A stretch of DNA of 64,000 bases from positions 2,046,001 to 2,110,000 of the forward strand of contig NZ_CP060711.1 in the NCBI RefSeq assembly GCF_014395425.1. Reading direction: 5' to 3'. Shown here one piece after another: positions 58,795 through 64,000 of the stretch. The position numbers and the translations under genes were made by a program. Every line of letters begins with the position of its first letter. Positions within the stretch are counted from its first letter, which is position 1. The notes under the pieces are model-generated. The model was not told the origin of the DNA. It worked only from the letters and a program-made list of their open reading frames with translations, and made no database searches. The DNA comes from Thermomonas brevis. GTDB lineage: Bacteria; Pseudomonadota; Gammaproteobacteria; Xanthomonadales; Xanthomonadaceae.

Positions 58795-61413
58795 TCAGGC
58801 GACCTCGGACGATGCGGCGATGAAGTCCTGCGCGAATCGCTGCAACACGCCGCCGGCCGAATAGATGTGCACGTCCTCGTCGGAATCGAGGCGGCAGGTG
58901 ACAGGCACTTCGACGGTTTCGCCGCTCTTGCGATGGACGACCAGCGTCAGCAGCGCGCCCGGCGTTGGCGCGCCGAGCACGTCGAAGGTCTCGCTGCCGT
59001 CGATCCCCAGCGTCTTGCGTGTGGTGCCCGGCAGGAACTGCAGCGGCAGCACGCCCATGCCGACCAGGTTGGTACGGTGGATGCGCTCGAAGCCCTCGGC
59101 GACGATGGCTTCCACGCCCGCCAGCCGCACGCCCTTGGCAGCCCAGTCGCGCGAGCTGCCCTGGCCGTAGTCCGCGCCGGCGATGATGATGAGTGGCTGC
59201 TTGCGCTGCATGTAGGTTTCGATGGCTTCCCACATGCGCACCACCTTGCCGTCCGGCTCGATGCGGGCCAGCGAGCCCTGCTTCGCTTCGCCATCGACCA
59301 CCGCCATTTCGTTGACGAGCTTGGGGTTGGCGAAGGTCGCGCGCTGCGCGGTCAGGTGGTCGCCGCGATGGGTGGCATAGGAATTGAAGTCTTCTTCCGG
59401 CAGGCCCATCTGCGCGAGGTATTCGCCGGCGGCGCTGGAACGCAGGATCGCGTTGCTCGGCGAAAGATGGTCGGTGGTGATGTTGTCGCCCAGCACCGCC
59501 AGCGCGCGCATGCCGCGCAGCGTGCGTTCGCCGGCCAGCGCGCCTTCCCAGTACGGCGGGCAGCGGATGTAGGTGCTCTGCGGACGCCAGTCGTACAGCG
59601 GCTTCGCCTGGTGGCCGCGTGCGCGCGGCGCGAACATCGGCTCGTACACCTTGCGGAATTGCTCGGGCTTCACGCTGGCCTTCACCACCGCGTCGATCTC
59701 GGCATCGCTCGGCCAGATGTCCTTCAGGCGGACCGCGTTGCCGTCGGCATCGACGCCCAGCACGTCCTTCTCGATGTCGAAGCGCACCGTGCCAGCGATG
59801 GCGTAGGCGATCACCAGCGGCGGCGAGGCGAGGAACGCCTGCTTCGCGTACGGATGGATGCGGCCGTCGAAATTGCGATTGCCGGACAGCACCGCCACCG
59901 CGTACAGGTCGCGGTCGATGATTTCCTTCTGGATCGCCGGGTCGAGCGCGCCGCTCATGCCGTTGCAGGTGGTGCAGGCGAAGCCGACGATGCCGAAGCC
60001 GAGTTGCTCCAGCTCCGGCAGCAGGTTCGCGTCCTCCAGATACAGCTGCACGGCCTTGGAGCCGGGCGCCAGCGAGGTCTTCACCCACGGCTTGCGCGTC
60101 AGCCCGCGCGCGTTGGCGTTGCGCGCCAGCAGCGCGGCGGCGATCACGTTGCGCGGGTTGGAGGTGTTGGTGCAGGAGGTGATGGCGGCGATGATGACCG
60201 CGCCATCCGGCATCAGGCCCTGCGCTTCCTCGTCGCGGGCGGCGTCGAGCTTGGCCTCGTCGGCGATGCCGCGCTCGTGCAGGTCGCTGACCGGCAGGCG
60301 GCGGTGCGGATTGCTCGGGCCGGCCATGTTGCGCACGACGGTCGAGAGGTCGAAGTGCAGGGTGCGCTCGTATTGCGCACCGGCCAGGTCGTCGGCCCAG
60401 AAGCCGGCTGTCTTGGCATAGGTTTCCACCAGCGCCACCTGCGCATCGTCGCGGCCGGTCAGGCGCAGGTAGTCCAGCGTGTTGTCGTCGATGAAGAACA
60501 TCGCCGCGGTCGCGCCGTATTCCGGCGCCATGTTGCTGATCGTGGCGCGGTCGCCGATGGTCAGCGCCGCCGCGCCTTCGCCGCGGAACTCCAGATATGC
60601 GCCGACCACTTTCTCCTTGCGCAGGAACTCGGTCAGCGCCAGCACAACGTCGGTGGCGGTGATGCCGGGGCCGGGCCTCCCGGCCAGTTCCACCGCCACG
60701 ATGTCGGGCAGGCGCATCATCGAGGCGCGGCCCAGCATCACGCTTTCCGCTTCCAGCCCGCCGACGCCCACGGCAATCACGCCTAGCGCATCCACGTGCG
60801 GCGTGTGCGAATCGGTGCCGACGCAGGTATCCGGGAATGCCACGCCATCGCGCGTGTAGATCACCGGCGACATCTTCTCCAGATTGATCTGGTGCATGAT
60901 CCCGTTGCCTGCCGGGATCACATCCACGTTGTCGAAGGCGAGCCGACACCATTCGATGAAGTCGAAGCGGTCGGCGTTGCGGCGATCCTCGATCGCGCGG
61001 TTGCGGGCGAACGCCTGCGGATCGAAGCCCGGCGCTTCCACCGCCAGCGAGTGATCGACGATCAACTGTACCGGCACCACCGGATTCACCTGCGCAGGAT
61101 CGCCGCCGGCGGCGGCGATGGCCTCGCGCAGGCCGGCCAGATCGACCAGTGCGGTCTGGCCGAGGATGTCGTGGCAGACCACCCGCGCCGGGAACCACGG
61201 GAAATCCATGTCGCGGCGGCGCTCGACCAGCTGGGTCAGATAATCGTTGATCCGCGTCGGCTCGGCCTTGCGCACGATGTTTTCGGCATGCACCCGCGCG
61301 GTGTACGGCAGCCCGGCCCAGGCGCCCGGCTGCAGCGCTTCCACCGCCTCGCGCGCGTCGAAATAGTCCAGGGCGGTGCCGGGCAGGAGTTTGCGGTAGC
61401 TGGTGTTCATCAT
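58795..61413 (-). CDS. acnD: Fe-S-dependent 2-methylisocitrate dehydratase AcnD
   Basis: 872-residue aconitase-family enzyme of the methylcitrate cycle. The Fe-S cysteine regions SCTNTSNPRNV and FACTTCNGMSGALDP, and the swivelling-domain motifs GDNITTDHLSPSN and GADYGQGSSRDWAAKG, are conserved. Association with prpF identifies it as AcnD rather than AcnA. Translation begins at one of two consecutive ATGs (61413 or 61410). The first residues MNTSYRKLLPGT are the family N-terminus. It diverges from dusA over only 80 bp. Confidence 0.95.
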   Translation of the reverse strand: MMNTSYRKLLPGTALDYFDAREAVEALQPGAWAGLPYTARVHAENIVRKAEPTRINDYLTQLVERRRDMDFPWFPARVVCHDILGQTALVDLAGLREAIAAAGGDPAQVNPVVPVQLIVDHSLAVEAPGFDPQAFARNRAIEDRRNADRFDFIEWCRLAFDNVDVIPAGNGIMHQINLEKMSPVIYTRDGVAFPDTCVGTDSHTPHVDALGVIAVGVGGLEAESVMLGRASMMRLPDIVAVELAGRPGPGITATDVVLALTEFLRKEKVVGAYLEFRGEGAAALTIGDRATISNMAPEYGATAAMFFIDDNTLDYLRLTGRDDAQVALVETYAKTAGFWADDLAGAQYERTLHFDLSTVVRNMAGPSNPHRRLPVSDLHERGIADEAKLDAARDEEAQGLMPDGAVIIAAITSCTNTSNPRNVIAAALLARNANARGLTRKPWVKTSLAPGSKAVQLYLEDANLLPELEQLGFGIVGFACTTCNGMSGALDPAIQKEIIDRDLYAVAVLSGNRNFDGRIHPYAKQAFLASPPLVIAYAIAGTVRFDIEKDVLGVDADGNAVRLKDIWPSDAEIDAVVKASVKPEQFRKVYEPMFAPRARGHQAKPLYDWRPQSTYIRCPPYWEGALAGERTLRGMRALAVLGDNITTDHLSPSNAILRSSAAGEYLAQMGLPEEDFNSYATHRGDHLTAQRATFANPKLVNEMAVVDGEAKQGSLARIEPDGKVVRMWEAIETYMQRKQPLIIIAGADYGQGSSRDWAAKGVRLAGVEAIVAEGFERIHRTNLVGMGVLPLQFLPGTTRKTLGIDGSETFDVLGAPTPGALLTLVVHRKSGETVEVPVTCRLDSDEDVHIYSAGGVLQRFAQDFIAASSEVA

Positions 61414-61493
61414 GGCGGCGGGCTGTGTCGAACGGATCGCCGTATTGTCGCGCATCGCCGCCGCGCCTGCCCCGCTCCGTACAATGCGCGGCG

Positions 61494-62503
<1,010 letters not shown>

Positions 62504-62507
<4 letters not shown>

Positions 62508-63415
62508 TCACCCGCGACATCGCCGCGTTTTCCGCATTCGCGCGCAGCGCCGCCGCCGATTTCGGCCCGGCTACTGCGCGCGCCGCCTTCCTGGTCGCGC
62601 CCGACGGCTTCCGGCTGGCCGAGCAGTCCGCGCGGGACAACGTCTACATGGCCGATGCGGCGGCGTTCGACGCGGCGCGGGCGTCGATGCAGCATCGCGA
62701 CCTGCAGCGCGCCGTTTCCGCCGTGCTGCCGACGGTCTGCTTCGCCGGCGATCCGGCCACGCCGGACGCGGTGTTCCCCAACAACGTGTTCGGCACTGCG
62801 GCGGGACGCTACGTCGTTGGCCGGATGCGCCACGAGGTGCGCCAGCGCGAAGCGGCGCGCGCCGACATCCGCGCGTTCTTCCGCGACGTGCTGGGCCGCG
62901 CCGGGATCGACCTGTCCGCGCAGCCGCATCCCTGCGAACTCACCGGCGCGCTGGTGATCGACCGCGCCCGCGGCCTCGGCTTCTGCGGCCTGTCCGAGCG
63001 CTGCGACGAGGACGGCGCCCGGCTGATGCACGAGGCCTTCGGCCTGCGCGCGACGCTGCTGTTCGACCTCGCGCTGGGCGAGTACCACACCAACGTGGTG
63101 CTGGCGGTGCTGGCCGGGCGCGCGGCGGTGGTCTGCCCGAAAGGCTTCGCCGATCCGGCGGTGGCCGCCGCCGTCGTCGCCCTGTATGCCCCGCATGCGG
63201 TGATCTGCGGCGAGGCGGAGCACGCGGCCTTCGTCGCCAACTGCATCGCGCTGTCGCCGGAGACCGTGTGGATGAGCGCGGCGGCGGGGCGGGCGCTGTC
63301 GCCCGGGCATCGCGCAGTGCTGGCGGATGCCGGCTTCCGGGTCGAAACGGTCGAGCTGGACGCCATCGAGGCGGCGGGCGGCTCGCTGCGCTGCTGCATC
63401 GGCGAACTCTACTGA
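62504..63415 (+). CDS. Arginine-deiminase-related protein (CtlX-like amidinotransferase fold)
   Basis: 303-residue guanidine-modifying enzyme. Conserved motifs are AVFPNNVFGT, Glu in CELTGALVIDR, His in GEYHTNVVLAVL and the nucleophilic cysteine in SLRCCIGELY at the extreme C-terminus. The family is annotated as citrulline or arginine utilisation (CtlX), but the substrate is not proven here. It overlaps the dusA stop by four bases. Confidence 0.85.
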
Positions 63416-63516
63416 GCGGCACGAATCTGAACGGCGCGGTATCCTGTTCAGGAAACTTCAGGGCCGATTCACCGGCTGCGCCCAGAATTGCGTCATCGAT
63501 TTCCGAGAGCCGTGCC

Positions 63517-63912
63517 ATGTCCTGCCGTCGCCTGCCCATGCCGAAGCTGCTGACCATCGCCATTCTGGCGGTGCTGCCGGCGCTGGCCGCGCATGCCGGG
63601 CCGCAGTCGCAGGACCGCGGTCGCGGCCAGCAGCAGCGCGACGACGACCGCGGCGAACGCAGTGACCTGCGCGACCGCGACGACCTGCGCCCCGTTCCGC
63701 GCGGAAGCCTGTCCGATGCGGTGCGCCGGGTCGAGCGCAACACGCGCGGCGAGGTGCTCTCGGCCGAACGCATCCAGTACGACGGCCGCGACATGCACCG
63801 GGTCAAGGTGGTGGACGACCAGGGCCGGGTGCGGGTGTTCATGCAGGACCCGCAGCGCCGTGACGGCGGCAAGCAGCCGCAGCGCCCGCAGCGCGACGAC
63901 GACGACAACTGA
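63517..63912 (+). CDS. Secreted PepSY-like small protein
   Basis: 131 residues from the ATG at 63517 (or 124 from 63538), with a signal peptide (LLTIAILAVLPALAAHA) and an Arg/Asp/Gln-rich mature region. The segment LSDAVRRVERNTRGEVLSAERIQYDGRDMHRVKVVD reads as a PepSY domain. It precedes an OmpR-type regulator gene, as in PhoP/PhoQ loci of the Xanthomonadaceae, where a PepSY gene often lies first. No strong ribosome site is seen. Confidence 0.8.
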   Translation: MSCRRLPMPKLLTIAILAVLPALAAHAGPQSQDRGRGQQQRDDDRGERSDLRDRDDLRPVPRGSLSDAVRRVERNTRGEVLSAERIQYDGRDMHRVKVVDDQGRVRVFMQDPQRRDGGKQPQRPQRDDDDN

Positions 63913-63956
63913 GCGCGCCCGCGCGCATCGCCCATCCGACCGTTTGAGGAGAGACC

Positions 63957-64000
63957 ATGCGTATCCTGCTCGTCGAAGACGAAGCCCCGCTGCGCGAAAC
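63957..64000 (+). CDS. Response regulator, OmpR/PhoP type, truncated by window edge
   Basis: Only the first 14 codons are inside the window: MRILLVEDEAPLRE, the typical receiver-domain N-terminus with its acidic pair. GAGGAGAGACC precedes the ATG. With the PepSY gene just upstream, a PhoP-like regulator is the most likely identity, with its kinase beyond the window. Confidence 0.75.
   Translation, partial: MRILLVEDEAPLRE

Noticed and set aside
58759..60786. 675-residue open frame antisense to acnD
   Set aside because: Shadow of acnD on the opposite strand; low-complexity His/Arg/Ala sequence without any motif.

Overview
The window is a GC-rich gammaproteobacterial chromosome segment. Its gene content points to the Xanthomonadaceae/Lysobacteraceae (Lysobacter, Luteimonas, Thermomonas or similar): a split B12-dependent class II ribonucleotide reductase, an AcnD/PrpF pair, a DesK/DesR-type ABC exporter locus and many short secreted proteins. 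The genus is inference from gene content and base composition only.

Layout, left flank (1-26870). Partial tail-specific protease; YedA and RarD exporters; a MacB-like ABC exporter with adaptor (minus strand); an ABC-2 exporter followed by a sensor kinase and response regulator; an ECF sigma/anti-sigma pair divergent from a SrpA-like catalase and cytochrome b561; an M17 aminopeptidase, a HAD phosphatase, an AI-2E family permease, three small envelope proteins and a DegQ-type protease. After two putative NrdR boxes come nrdJ (large part), a lysine-rich histone-like gene and nrdJb (C-terminal part).

Mobile element (26876-46209). A complete Tn7-like transposon of 19,334 bp sits 28 bp after the nrdJb stop codon. 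I could place both ends by eye: TGT...ACA termini, a 5-bp target duplication GATAG on both sides, three abutting 22-bp-period end repeats on the nrdJb side and dispersed copies on the far side. It encodes TnsA, TnsB, TnsC and a TniQ/TnsD-like protein, with two unknown genes between the end and tnsA. The cargo has two parts. The first is an eroded RNA-flavoured module: an odd tRNA-Ile(UAU) with a 30-nt variable region, an Rv2179c-like exonuclease and its frameshifted paralogue, a HAD protein, a broken metallophosphoesterase and an IS3 scrap. The second is a compact AT-richer operon: C5 DNA methyltransferase, divergent thymidine-phosphorylase-like protein, a 1239-residue zinc-ribbon/kinase/ATPase fusion, and a UvrD helicase with a RecB-type Fe-S nuclease. 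I know of no described system with this set. I infer an anti-phage or anti-plasmid role and consider it the best novelty in the window.

Right flank (46210-64000). Mostly housekeeping or secreted genes: FKBP, cold-shock protein, PhyH-like dioxygenase, M28 peptidase, lipocalin, threonine aldolase, EF-hand protein, YjdM, hemerythrin, HAD, SDR, PrpF, AcnD, DusA, a CtlX-like amidinotransferase, a PepSY-like protein and the start of an OmpR-type regulator. A HEPN-like gene (47160-47855) lies between copies of a 20-21 nt dispersed repeat.
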